Part shown: piece by piece, positions 36,714 through 44,937 of the stretch
How positions within the stretch are numbered: the stretch's first letter is position 1
Layout of the letters: every line of letters begins with the position of its first letter
From: Mesorhizobium sp. M4B.F.Ca.ET.058.02.1.1
GTDB lineage: Bacteria; Pseudomonadota; Alphaproteobacteria; Rhizobiales; Rhizobiaceae
Assembly (NCBI RefSeq): GCF_003952505.1
Contig: NZ_CP034450.1
Span: forward strand, 1,860,001-1,924,000
Length of the DNA: 64,000 bases
Reading direction: 5' to 3'
The notes under the pieces: generated by a model
What the model saw: the letters and a program-made list of their open reading frames with translations, nothing else
Told to the model about the DNA's origin: nothing
The model's database searches: none
Program-made: the position numbers and the translations under genes

Positions 36714-36898
36714 GACTGGTTCCTCTTGAACCAGCGGGAGAGCTCGATCGCACAGTGGTTCGGCTCGATCAGGCGGGACATGAGCCGGCAGAAGCGACAT
36801 TGCGTGCCATGTTGCTCAGCCATCCGGGCACAGAGCGTCTGATCTCCTCGTCCACCGAGGAGACGGTTCAGAAAGCTCGATGCCCGGTAGAAGCTCAT
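36710..36898 (-). CDS. Small Cys-containing protein, 62 aa
   Basis: Starts 5 bp after the tail spike stop and its stop overlaps the holin start (ATGA), so it fits the operon with no gaps. Contains CRFCRLMSRL, a possible half zinc site, and a basic/aromatic end. No family recognised; it may be a lysis or tail accessory protein. Confidence 0.55.
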   Translation of the reverse strand: MSFYRASSFLNRLLGGRGDQTLCARMAEQHGTQCRFCRLMSRLIEPNHCAIELSRWFKRNQS

Positions 36899-36902
36899 GG
36901 GA

Positions 36903-38645
36903 TTACGGCACCATGGTCAGCACGCCGCCGTTGTTCCAAACGGCGCCCGAGACCAGCCCGGCGCTGCTCGTCGGAACGGCAAGCTTGAGATTGAGACGGG
37001 CACCGTCCCCATTCGGCAGGGTGGCCACATAGTTCGGATCCATGATGAATCGCTGAACCACCGTGGTCAGATGGTTCGAGAACATGAGGGTTGCGCCGTT
37101 GCAGTAGTTGCCGCCTGCCCGACCAACGTCGACACCGGTCCCTGCAGCGATCGTGCCTGCGAATGCCAGGCCGGCGGTCATGCCGTCGAAGTTGTTGCCG
37201 ATGACGTTGAGGCACTTCACGCCACCGGTGCCGCCGCCAATATTGAGGCCGTAGGCATTGCCGCCAGCAACGGAGCCGCCCATGCGATTGCCGATGAAGT
37301 TGAAGACGTTGCCCCGGTAGGCGCGGATCGTGTTGTACTGACCATGCAGCGCGTCGTAGAAAGTGCAACCCAGGATGTTGACGTCCCGGAAATCCTGGTT
37401 CTGGCTCGTTTCCCAGAACTGCAGGTAGCCGGCGGGATAAGCCGCCTGGACGTTGCAGGACTGGAACGTGAGGCCTTCGCCCGAACCAAAGACAGGGGGC
37501 TTGATGCCGGTGGGCTTCATGTGGACTTCGTCCCACTTGTGGACGTTGCAGAAACCCACGCCACTGACGTCCTGCAGGCCCCAATGCACGCCACCACCCG
37601 TCGACTGACCGCGGCGGAACGAGCCCTGGGTGCAGCCGTAGAGATTGACGGCAACGCCGAGCTGGGAAACCGTGTTGATGAGGAAGTCTTCGAAGGAGGT
37701 GAGAGCCGACCCGGTCGTGATGAGACCGACGTCGAGAAGCGTGCCGTCGAACGTCGTCGAGCTCTGGATTAGGTACATGCGCGACAGGTTGAAGGCCATC
37801 GTATCGCGCGCATCGATCGCCCGGTTACCGGCGCCAATGGCACCAGCGGTACAACGAAGCTGCGAGCGCTGACCTGCTCCTGCACCATTGCCGCCGATGC
37901 CCTCGAAGCGCACGTTGCGGCGGGCGTTCAGATCGATCGAAGTGAAGTCGGCCGTTCCCTTCCAGGCGATGGTGCCGCCCTCGGTGGGCAGTCCGTCGAT
38001 GAGGGCCTGGAGAGCAACCGTCTGATCCTCGCCCATGTTGCCGGTGAGGCCGTTCTGGTTGCCGTCGACATACAACAGGTCTGAGAATGACACTGCCCCC
38101 AGCAGGGCACGCACCTGAGCAAACGTCTTGTTCTCACGGGCCGTGGCATCGGCATTGTCGACCAGCATGGTGTTGGCCACCAGAGGCGGCAGAAGAGCAT
38201 CGGCCGGGACATCGGTGGCAGCGACACCCGTGCCGTTCAGCTCGACGTACTCGTCGCCGGAGGCATTGCCGGTGTCGAAATAGATGCTGCCCGTCCGGGC
38301 GCCGAGAGCGGTCGGCGTAAAGGCCAACTGCACGGTCGCCGTCTCGCCCGGGAGAAGCTTGGCCGGCAGGCTCGACTTCAGGATGAAGTCGCCCTTCAGC
38401 TCATGGCCGTAGATGTTGACCTCGCCGTAGCCGCTGTTGGTCAGCACCGCGACCAGGCCGGACGACTCGCCATTGGTGACGGTGTCGTTGAAGGTCAGGG
38501 TCGACACCGAGATTTGCATTTCCTCCTTGCGTTTGCCATAAGGCATATCGCGGATTCGACGGCTGGACTGATCCTCGTCCTGGTCGATGAAATCCTGGAG
38601 GGGAATATAGCCCGCCATCTTCGGGTCAGTCGGGTCAACGGTCAT
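36903..38645 (-). CDS. Tail spike/fibre with Ig-like domain and beta-helix
   Basis: A 580-residue receptor-binding-type protein. Residues ~45-145 form an Ig-like choice-of-anchor-D/HYDIN domain (ISVSTLTFNDTVTNGESSGL, GETATVQLAFTPTALGARTG, DEYVELNGTGV). After a linker comes a right-handed beta-helix (DQTVALQALIDGLPTEGGTI as in pectin-lyase folds, then repeated N/G/V ladder turns). The C-terminal ~50 residues may be a trimerisation end. No catalytic residues for depolymerase activity can be assigned. Preceded by AGGAAAACAATC-ATG. Confidence 0.8.
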   Translation of the reverse strand: MTVDPTDPKMAGYIPLQDFIDQDEDQSSRRIRDMPYGKRKEEMQISVSTLTFNDTVTNGESSGLVAVLTNSGYGEVNIYGHELKGDFILKSSLPAKLLPGETATVQLAFTPTALGARTGSIYFDTGNASGDEYVELNGTGVAATDVPADALLPPLVANTMLVDNADATARENKTFAQVRALLGAVSFSDLLYVDGNQNGLTGNMGEDQTVALQALIDGLPTEGGTIAWKGTADFTSIDLNARRNVRFEGIGGNGAGAGQRSQLRCTAGAIGAGNRAIDARDTMAFNLSRMYLIQSSTTFDGTLLDVGLITTGSALTSFEDFLINTVSQLGVAVNLYGCTQGSFRRGQSTGGGVHWGLQDVSGVGFCNVHKWDEVHMKPTGIKPPVFGSGEGLTFQSCNVQAAYPAGYLQFWETSQNQDFRDVNILGCTFYDALHGQYNTIRAYRGNVFNFIGNRMGGSVAGGNAYGLNIGGGTGGVKCLNVIGNNFDGMTAGLAFAGTIAAGTGVDVGRAGGNYCNGATLMFSNHLTTVVQRFIMDPNYVATLPNGDGARLNLKLAVPTSSAGLVSGAVWNNGGVLTMVP

Positions 38646-38733
38646 GATTGTTTTCCTGAAAATGTAGGTTGAAAATAATCGGGCGATTTATCTGAAAATA
38701 CCCGATCGATTATCGAAACACAAGGAGAGGATA

Positions 38734-38931
38734 ATGCCATCGGACGAGAGAGCCACCGTGCTTTTCCTGCAGAATCTCACCGAGCAGGGATTTGAGGCCG
38801 AGATGGCGTATCCATCCTGGGCGGACGGTCAGCCGATCGTGAAACTCTCGGCCGACACCAAAATCACCGCCGCGGTCAAAGACGCATGGGACGAAGCAGT
38901 GGAGGAGGCTGATCGCCTCCCCCGTCGTTAG
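38734..38931 (+). CDS. Small plus-strand gene inside the late block
   Basis: A 65-residue acidic protein, MPSDERATVLFLQNLTEQGF and onward, with a very good ribosome site (AAGGAGAGGATA-ATG). It sits alone on the plus strand between two leftward tail genes; its end overlaps the next gene's end by 4 bp. GATTATC and an inverted ATCGGGCGAT/ATCGAT-like stretch lie just upstream and may hold a promoter. The opposite orientation suggests early or middle expression. Function unknown. Confidence 0.7.
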   Translation: MPSDERATVLFLQNLTEQGFEAEMAYPSWADGQPIVKLSADTKITAAVKDAWDEAVEEADRLPRR

Positions 38932-40946
38932 AGATATTGTCCCTGAGTTGCCGTAGTGCCAGCCACGTCGCCGGGGAACACATTGGCGCCGCCGCCACCC
39001 GTATTGATGATCGAGCTCGAATTGACGATGTAGCGCGTGCCTGTGGCAGCACCGGTCCAGGTAATGGGAGACGAGATCTGACCTGCCATTGTTGCATTGG
39101 CAAAGCTGGTGAAGGCCGGAGTACCGCTGACCGTCATCGCCAGACCACTCGCGAAGATGACCATGCCACCGTTCTGGGCTCCAACGTGAGTCGCGCCTCC
39201 GCCTGAGATGGTGGCATTGCCCTGGACCCAGATACGGCTCTGGTAGGCGGCGTTGAGCTGGGTGAAGCCAGCCGCCACCGGGCCATACTCCATCACCCCC
39301 ACATAGAGATAGGAATCGTTGCCGTCGGCGTAGATGCCGTGACCGCTGGTGGTTGTCTGGACCTTGAAACCTTCAATCTTCCAGGCATCGCCCTGGTTCC
39401 GTGCGAGCACGGCGATGAACTGGCCGGTCGTGGAGATCACACAGTTCGCCGGCGTGGCGACATTGCCGCGCAGGACACAGGCGCTGCTCTTGGCGCCTTC
39501 CACACGGGGGAAGGCGATCGCCCCGGTGTAGGTGCCATCCGCAACCTGGACAGTGATGTTGAAACCATTGGCATCCAGCCCTGCGACGACATCGAGCGCC
39601 TTCTGGATCGTCAGGAAGGCGCCGCCGCTCGTGTTGGCCAGGCCGTTGTTGGCGTCATTGCCATCGGTGCGGACATAATAGGTTCGGGCGGCCGTGAGCA
39701 CTTCACGCCGAGTCAGAGCAAGGAGCGTGCTCACGCTGGTCGAAAGATCGCTGACCTGCTTCTGCAGCTTGCCAAAAGCGGACAGCACGGTATCAGCAGC
39801 AGTGATCGCCGTGCCGGTTGCCAGGGACAGGCCGGTCAGGACACCCCCGAGAACCGTCGAGGCGAAGTCGGAGATCGTCGCCGCCAGCTGGGTGCCGGTG
39901 TGATTGGCCCGGTTTTTCAGGTTGGCGTCGGTGTCGTTGGCCGTGGCGCCACTCGCAATGCCGGCCAGCTTGGTGATCTGCGCTGCCGTCATGAACTTGT
40001 AGGCGGTCGCCGTATCGTCGATGTCGGCCGCGGTGAGCACAATCACACCGGTCCGACCAGCAACCGACTGCACCAGGTCAGTCTCGATCTTGAACCAGTT
40101 GCCGGCGAACGTCGTGGCCGAGGCATTGTCGACCGTGGCCAGGATCAGATCGTTGAGCTCGAACACGACACCGTTGACAGTGCCCGGGACCGAGACCTTG
40201 TACTGCCAACCGGCACGAGCTGCGCCGCCGGCCGGGAACGAACCGGTCGACGCATCCCACACACCCTTGAATGCCAGGGGCGTGCCGAGAGCGGTGATCG
40301 CCGCGACCACGGCATTGTAGGACGCCAGGGCAGAGGCGGCACTGGTAGCCGATTCATCGGCCGACGTATCAGCCGCAGCAGCCGATGCAGCTGCAGCCGC
40401 TACCTGGGCAGGGACGTCCAGGATCTCGGTCTCGAGACCCGCGACAGTCGTCACGTCCGCAGAGACACCAGCGACCGTGGTCACATCGCCGGAGATGCCG
40501 GCAACCGTCGTCACGTTGGGAGCGATGCCCGCTACGGTCGTGACATTGGCGGCGATACCGGCCACCGTCTGGATCTCGGTCAGATTGTCCAAGAGAGTGG
40601 CCAGGTTTGCCTGGATGTCCAGCAGCTCGGGAAGACTGCCGTGCAGCTCCAGGAGTTGCGTGAGATCGCCATGGATCGCCAGCAGCTGAGTGATGTTGTC
40701 GGCCAGGATGTTGAGGTCGCCGATGCTCGCGTCGATCGTGTCGATCTTGTCGATGATCAGGACCAATGCGTCGACCGCATCGATGGAACCAACGAGACGA
40801 TACACCTCAGCCATGTGGGCCGAGACGTGCTTGACGTATTCGATGTATTCGGCGACCTGGCGGACGTGCTTGTAGGCCGAGCCGATCATCTTGTCGACGA
40901 GCTGGGCCTCATTGCCGCAGGCGCTGGTGGTGGGGGAGATGCCCAT
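38928..40946 (-). CDS. Tail fibre with coiled stalk and beta-helix tip
   Basis: A 672-residue fibre. N-terminal ~100 residues are a helical stalk (EYIEYVKHVSAHMAEVYRLV). Residues ~125-185 hold about six near-identical repeats built on NVTTVAGI. An Ala-rich coil follows, then a virion-fibre module LAFKGVWDASTGSFPAGG seen in many prophage fibres, and from ~430 a DUF1565/pectate-lyase-like beta-helix (TYYVRTDGNDANNGLANTSG). The start is ATG 40946, which shares a base with the upstream stop; the longer open frame upstream is not coding-like. Likely host-recognition protein. Confidence 0.82.
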   Translation of the reverse strand: MGISPTTSACGNEAQLVDKMIGSAYKHVRQVAEYIEYVKHVSAHMAEVYRLVGSIDAVDALVLIIDKIDTIDASIGDLNILADNITQLLAIHGDLTQLLELHGSLPELLDIQANLATLLDNLTEIQTVAGIAANVTTVAGIAPNVTTVAGISGDVTTVAGVSADVTTVAGLETEILDVPAQVAAAAASAAAADTSADESATSAASALASYNAVVAAITALGTPLAFKGVWDASTGSFPAGGAARAGWQYKVSVPGTVNGVVFELNDLILATVDNASATTFAGNWFKIETDLVQSVAGRTGVIVLTAADIDDTATAYKFMTAAQITKLAGIASGATANDTDANLKNRANHTGTQLAATISDFASTVLGGVLTGLSLATGTAITAADTVLSAFGKLQKQVSDLSTSVSTLLALTRREVLTAARTYYVRTDGNDANNGLANTSGGAFLTIQKALDVVAGLDANGFNITVQVADGTYTGAIAFPRVEGAKSSACVLRGNVATPANCVISTTGQFIAVLARNQGDAWKIEGFKVQTTTSGHGIYADGNDSYLYVGVMEYGPVAAGFTQLNAAYQSRIWVQGNATISGGGATHVGAQNGGMVIFASGLAMTVSGTPAFTSFANATMAGQISSPITWTGAATGTRYIVNSSSIINTGGGGANVFPGDVAGTTATQGQYL
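40425..40580 (-). repeat. Tandem repeats inside tail fibre gene
   Basis: Roughly 27-30-bp units encode VTTVAGI(A/S)xx, about six times in a row. Such repeats can change number by slippage and so vary fibre length. Confidence 0.7.
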
Positions 40947-41661
40947 TAGACGAAGCCTCGCTGTTCGAGCTTGCTGTGCGATGTGGAGAAGGTCTGGTTC
41001 ACCAGATCGCGCTGCTCGACTTCGAGACAGGCCGCTTCGTAGGCGCCGAGATACTCCTGACTTTTTACAATATTTTCCTGCCCGTTCATATGGCAAAACA
41101 CTTTATAGGCGACAAATAGTCGGAGCGGATTTTCAAGGTAAATCGGGATTTCGATTTCCTGATCCAGAAGAGGATTGGGACCATCGATCCGATCATCGAG
41201 CTTCCGATGGCTGGCCTGGTAGGTCACCGTGAGCTCGGCGCCACCGACGGGACTGGGAACCTGGAGGATGTTCGGATAGGGCGTGAACAGCGAGTTGCAG
41301 TTCTCGGCGTCGTTGAGGACGAGCTTGCAGCCGGCGTCGTTGTAGACCCCAGGATTTTGATCAGATCGCCGGTGAACGGCTCGTCCGGCAGGTCCTTGAT
41401 GTAGGGCCAGTCGACGTCGGAACCCGAGGTCTCGGCGTATTTCGGGATCAGGTGGTAGTTGGTGATCTGGTTCACCAGCTCGATCAACAGATCCTTCTCG
41501 CTCAGCAGGAAGCGGGAGTAGATCGCGAGCAGCGCATCGTTGGTGTATTGCACCAGCTGCGGCCGCTTTTCCAGGATGATCTGGCCGGAACCAGACTCCG
41601 AGATCGCCAGGTTGGAGAGCTCCCCAAACGAGAGCTGCCGGAACAGGTCAACGATTTTCAT
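40946..41661 (-). CDS. Adaptor-like structural protein, apparent -1 frame break
   Basis: Between terminase and fibre genes. The first frame (from ATG 41661) encodes MKIVDLFRQLSFGELSNLAI through FTGDLIKILG, then becomes low-quality Ser/Thr/Pro sequence and stops at 41224. The -1 frame continues naturally from 41347 as VYNDAGCKLVLNDAENCNSL, then TPYPNILQVPSPVGGAELTV and on to a stop at 40946 overlapping the fibre start. Together they give a 238-residue protein. The junction lies on CCCC (GGGG in the message, 41347-41350). A missing G or -1 slippage on GGG would explain it. The protein looks like a head-tail connector; no family is certain. Confidence 0.7.
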
Positions 41662-41688
41662 TATTAATCGCCTTTAAAAATCAGATAA

Positions 41689-43313
41689 TCAAACGACATA
41701 AGAGGAAAGCGCGCTGGGCTCTTCGACGATCTCGTCGTCGTTCCAAGTCGGTCCGCCATTGTGCCCTCCCCGAGGACAGGCGCCTGTTCGCTTGGCTTCC
41801 ACGCGTTCATGTACATTAGCATAGAAATCGTATCGAGGCAGTCGTCTTTTCCCTTGAGACCATTTTTGGTGGCCATCCGGATTTGTTGATAAAAATGCCC
41901 CATGATTTTCGAGGATTTCAACTCGGTCGGGAAATACATCTTCCCGGACTTGAACAGCGGCACGACCAGGTTGAAGCGGGCGAGCTTGTTGATCAGCGGC
42001 CGGATGCCGGGGTCGCCGGACTTTTCCGATGAGGCGAAGTTGAACCAGATGTTCCTGGTCAGCATCTCGGCCTGCAGCCACTTGATGAACGCCTTCTGCT
42101 GGCCGGACACTTCGATGCCCACCGACTGCGGCCGGTACATCTGAACCAGCTGGAAGAGCTTGTTGATCGACACGTCCATGGTCGTGCGCTCGCAGAAGCC
42201 GTCGACCCAGAACCAATCGCCATTGGCGTTGTAGGCCCAGACCGAGATCACCGAGAAGTCGGCCGTCTGCTTGTCGGAGGTGGCGAAGTCGGTGGTGATG
42301 TAGAAGTTGAACTGGCTCTGGCGCTCGAGCAGCTGGATGCGGGAGAACTCCCGGATCTCCTTGTCCTGGACCAGGCGTTCCTCGTCGGACGAGATGCGGA
42401 GCATGAGCTCCTGCATGAAGCCCTCGACCTTGCCATTCAGCACCGCATCTTCGTATTGCTTGACGATGAAGTCGTAGGTGAAGCGATCCTCCCAGGCGCC
42501 GCGGAATTCCTCGCGCGTGCAGGGGAAGCGCTCGCACACCGGCCAGACGTTGACGTCCCAGGCACCCGACTCGACAGCCTCGATGAGGATGTCTTCGTTG
42601 TTGAACGGCGTGCCGTTGAAGACGATCTTGCGACGGACCGGGTCGAGCGCGTAGTTGATACCCTTGTGGACCGTGTCCTTGATCGCCTGCATCGAGGCCT
42701 TGGACTTGGCGTCATCGTCGGAGACCAGGTCATCGAGCACCGCCAGCTTCGGGCGCTTGCCGAAGATCTTGGTGCCGCGGATACCGGTCTTGGCACCAAA
42801 CATCTTGATGCCGAAGCGTTTACCTTCCTTGTTGGTGAACTCGATATAGTTGTCGGTGAAGTGCGCCTCGGGCAGCCACTCCTTCAGGAAGTCACTGTTA
42901 TCATAGCGGAATTCGAGGTTCTTACGCGCCGACTTGACACCGTTGTCCATCGAGTCGGAGACGTAGATCATGCTGTCCAGCTCGCCGAATCCCGGCAGGT
43001 ACTGGAAGATGGCGAGGAACGGAGCCAGGTATTCGAAGAACAGCGTGGTCTTGGCGGCGCCACGGAAACACAGGTTGGCGACGTTGCCGGTCGAGCTGGC
43101 CAGCTTGTCGAGCATCTTGAGATGCACCGGCGGCGTCTTGTGGCTCTCACCCTCGGCGCCATTCACCAGCTTGATGAAGTTCATGAACACCAGGCTGAAG
43201 TCCGCCGGCACGTAGGATCCGTCGTTGAGCCAGGTGTAATCGACCTCGTCCAGCCACTCGTCGAGCGACTTCTTGATGACCTCGCGGCCCGAGAGCTCCA
43301 GCCGATTAGACAT
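41689..43313 (-). CDS. Terminase large subunit, N4 gp68 type, C-terminal frame break
   Basis: DNA-packaging motor with ATPase and nuclease halves, about 541 residues. ATPase: NLCFRGAAKTTLFFEYLAPF (Walker A variant GAAKT) and KLAVLDDLVSDDD (Walker B). Nuclease: YITTDFATSDKQTADFSV and GKDDCLDTISML carry the acidic metal ligands. Frame zero ends in a poor tail (stop at 41664). In the -1 frame after codon 515 the sequence GGHNGGPTWNDDEIVEEP runs to a stop at 41689, matching the HNGGP motif in the portal, so the real C-terminus is most likely that one. The junction is GGGG (41768-41771). No small subunit is certain. Confidence 0.9.
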
Positions 43314-44115
43314 CGGTGGCCTCGTCCTTGTTGATCAGGCGGGAGGCGGCGACGTCGATCGTCTTCATCTGGCCGCTCTCGATCAACTCGCGTTGCTGCT
43401 GGGCCAGCCTGCCCAGCATGTCGCGCATCTCCCTCATGCCGGAGTTGTCGTCGATGGTGATCTTCAGATCGCCGCCCTTGACTTCCGGCTTCTTGAGGTG
43501 GGTGAGCAGACCGATCGCTGCCTCGGCCTGGACCTTCTCCGAGTTGGCATTGACCATCAGGTTGGCCAGGTGGTTGATCGCTTTCTGGTGGATGTCCTGG
43601 TTCAGCACCCAGGTCGGAACCAGGGACTGCTCGAGAACCAGGTTGACCAGCTTGCCCCGGGCGAAGGCCGACACGTAGGCCGAGATGTCCTTCTTCGAGG
43701 CACCCTTGGCGATCAGGGCCGCGTAACGCTGCGGGAAGGTGCGGGCATAAGCGTCTTCGTTGCTGTGCCCCATCAGCTTGAACGACACGTAGGCGACGGC
43801 GCTGAGGTAATCCTCAGTCTTGAACTTGCCGTCCTTGAGCACGGCCGTGTAGCTGATGAAGTTCTCGCGGATGTTCTCGGCCACGATCGGGTCGGTCGAG
43901 ATCTGGTTCAGCGTGTTGACCAGGTTCGGGGTGACCGACGCGCGAAGGTGCGAGGGCAGAGCCCGCTTGAGATCATCCTCGGTCAGCGAACCAGAAGCGG
44001 GAACCGGAGCGGATGCGGCGACTGCAGGTTGTGCCGGCTGTGGAACACTCGGGGGCGTTACCGCGGCAGCCGGTTGCGGCGCCAGCGGCGGATTATCAAA
44101 AAGGGACTTCGTCAT
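43306..44115 (-). CDS. Late protein upstream of terminase, N4 gp69 position
   Basis: A 269-residue protein with a Pro/Ala-rich N-terminus, then a helical body (TEDDLKRALPSHLRASVTPN, YLSAVAYVSFKLMGHSNEDA, FPQRYAALIAKGASKKDISA) and a coil near the C-terminus (MRDMLGRLAQQQRELIESGQ). Start ATG 44115 has AAGGAAATAAT upstream; the earlier in-frame ATG does not. It overlaps the terminase start by 8 bp. Position and helical character fit a small terminase or DNA-recognition partner, but no helix-turn-helix is clear. Confidence 0.7.
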   Translation of the reverse strand: MTKSLFDNPPLAPQPAAAVTPPSVPQPAQPAVAASAPVPASGSLTEDDLKRALPSHLRASVTPNLVNTLNQISTDPIVAENIRENFISYTAVLKDGKFKTEDYLSAVAYVSFKLMGHSNEDAYARTFPQRYAALIAKGASKKDISAYVSAFARGKLVNLVLEQSLVPTWVLNQDIHQKAINHLANLMVNANSEKVQAEAAIGLLTHLKKPEVKGGDLKITIDDNSGMREMRDMLGRLAQQQRELIESGQMKTIDVAASRLINKDEATDV

Positions 44116-44306
44116 ATTATTTCCTTGCACGCAATTATTTTTATGGTAATCATAACACCATATTCGGTGTCCGAGTTTTTAAAAATCAATTTTTGATTAT
44201 CTTTTGAAATCCCTCCGGCGTTTTGTGGGTTTCCGCCGTTGAGGGTTTGAGGGCCGAGAGCAGCTGTCCCCTCCTTGCGGTGCGCTCTCGGCCCTCGTCC
44301 GTTTCA

Positions 44307-44534
44307 TCACTCCGCATCCTCGGACATATCGATGATCGTATCGCAGGCGGTACAGACCACGTCGAAGCCTGGGAACGTCGCGTCCTCGGCCGAGTTCGTG
44401 ATCAGCGTGAACGCCTTGTTGTTGCAGACCGAGCATTCCATGATGGTGTCGTCGGGCAACTTCTCGACGATCACCTCGGCAGACGCCTCGATGCGCTCGA
44501 TCTTCTTGGACCGGAAGTCGACGATCTCAGCCAT
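44307..44534 (-). CDS. Zinc-ribbon-like small protein, 75 aa
   Basis: Starts at ATG 44534 overlapping the upstream stop. MAEIVDFRSKKIERIEASAE is followed by two CxxC pairs (ECSVCNNKAF and VVCTACDTII), a classic four-Cys zinc ribbon, and an acidic end. It could bind nucleic acid or RNA polymerase. The longer open frame upstream is not needed. Confidence 0.72.
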   Translation of the reverse strand: MAEIVDFRSKKIERIEASAEVIVEKLPDDTIMECSVCNNKAFTLITNSAEDATFPGFDVVCTACDTIIDMSEDAE

Positions 44535-44620
44535 CAACCCTGGCCCTTTCGAGCCAGGATCTTGCGGACGTGCTGCTGCATCTGCCGCAGCTCTTCCTTG
44601 TTGATGACGACGGCGGTCAC
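44534..44620 (-). CDS. Tiny coupled ORF, 28 aa, GTG start
   Basis: GTG at 44620 overlaps the upstream stop (GTGA) and its stop overlaps the next ATG (TGATG), so it bridges two genes without any gap. The peptide, VTAVVINKEELRQMQQHVRK and a short basic end, is amphipathic. The double coupling argues it is translated; function unknown. Confidence 0.5.
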   Translation of the reverse strand: MTAVVINKEELRQMQQHVRKILARKGQG

Positions 44621-44937
44621 CGGGCACCGACCTTGCGCTTGCCGGTCTCGGTCTTGAGCATCCGGGCCATCATCCAGACGGAACCAGCTGAGGTGGAGGC
44701 GACGTAGATCACGCCGGCGACGGCGATCTGCCACCAGGTTCCCTTGGTCGCGGCGTCCCAGATCATCCCCCAGATGAACAGCTGGTTGACGTACCAGATG
44801 CCATTGGAAGCGATCGACCATTTCCAGTGATGCATGACGTCACCCGAGTTTCTCGATCGGGAGACCGCGGTGAAGACGGCGTTCTGAACCAGGCAGAGCG
44901 CAGCGAAGACGAGCATTGTGAGGAGGAAGCTCATCAC
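44617..44937 (-). CDS. Small multi-span membrane protein
   Basis: A 106-residue protein with three hydrophobic stretches (SFLLTMLVFAALCLVQNAVF, SNGIWYVNQLFIWGMIWDAA, WWQIAVAGVIYVASTSAGSV) and a basic C-terminal tail. It overlaps the gp49-like gene (ATGA). Proteins of this type occur beside gp49/gp69 genes in N4-like phages. Possible holin or superinfection-exclusion role; not determinable. Confidence 0.7.
   Translation of the reverse strand: MMSFLLTMLVFAALCLVQNAVFTAVSRSRNSGDVMHHWKWSIASNGIWYVNQLFIWGMIWDAATKGTWWQIAVAGVIYVASTSAGSVWMMARMLKTETGKRKVGAR

Noticed and set aside
40947..41096. N-terminal extension of the tail fibre to 41096
   Set aside because: The extra 50 residues are Arg/Ser-rich and overlap the adaptor-like gene; ATG 40946 is coupled to that gene's stop.
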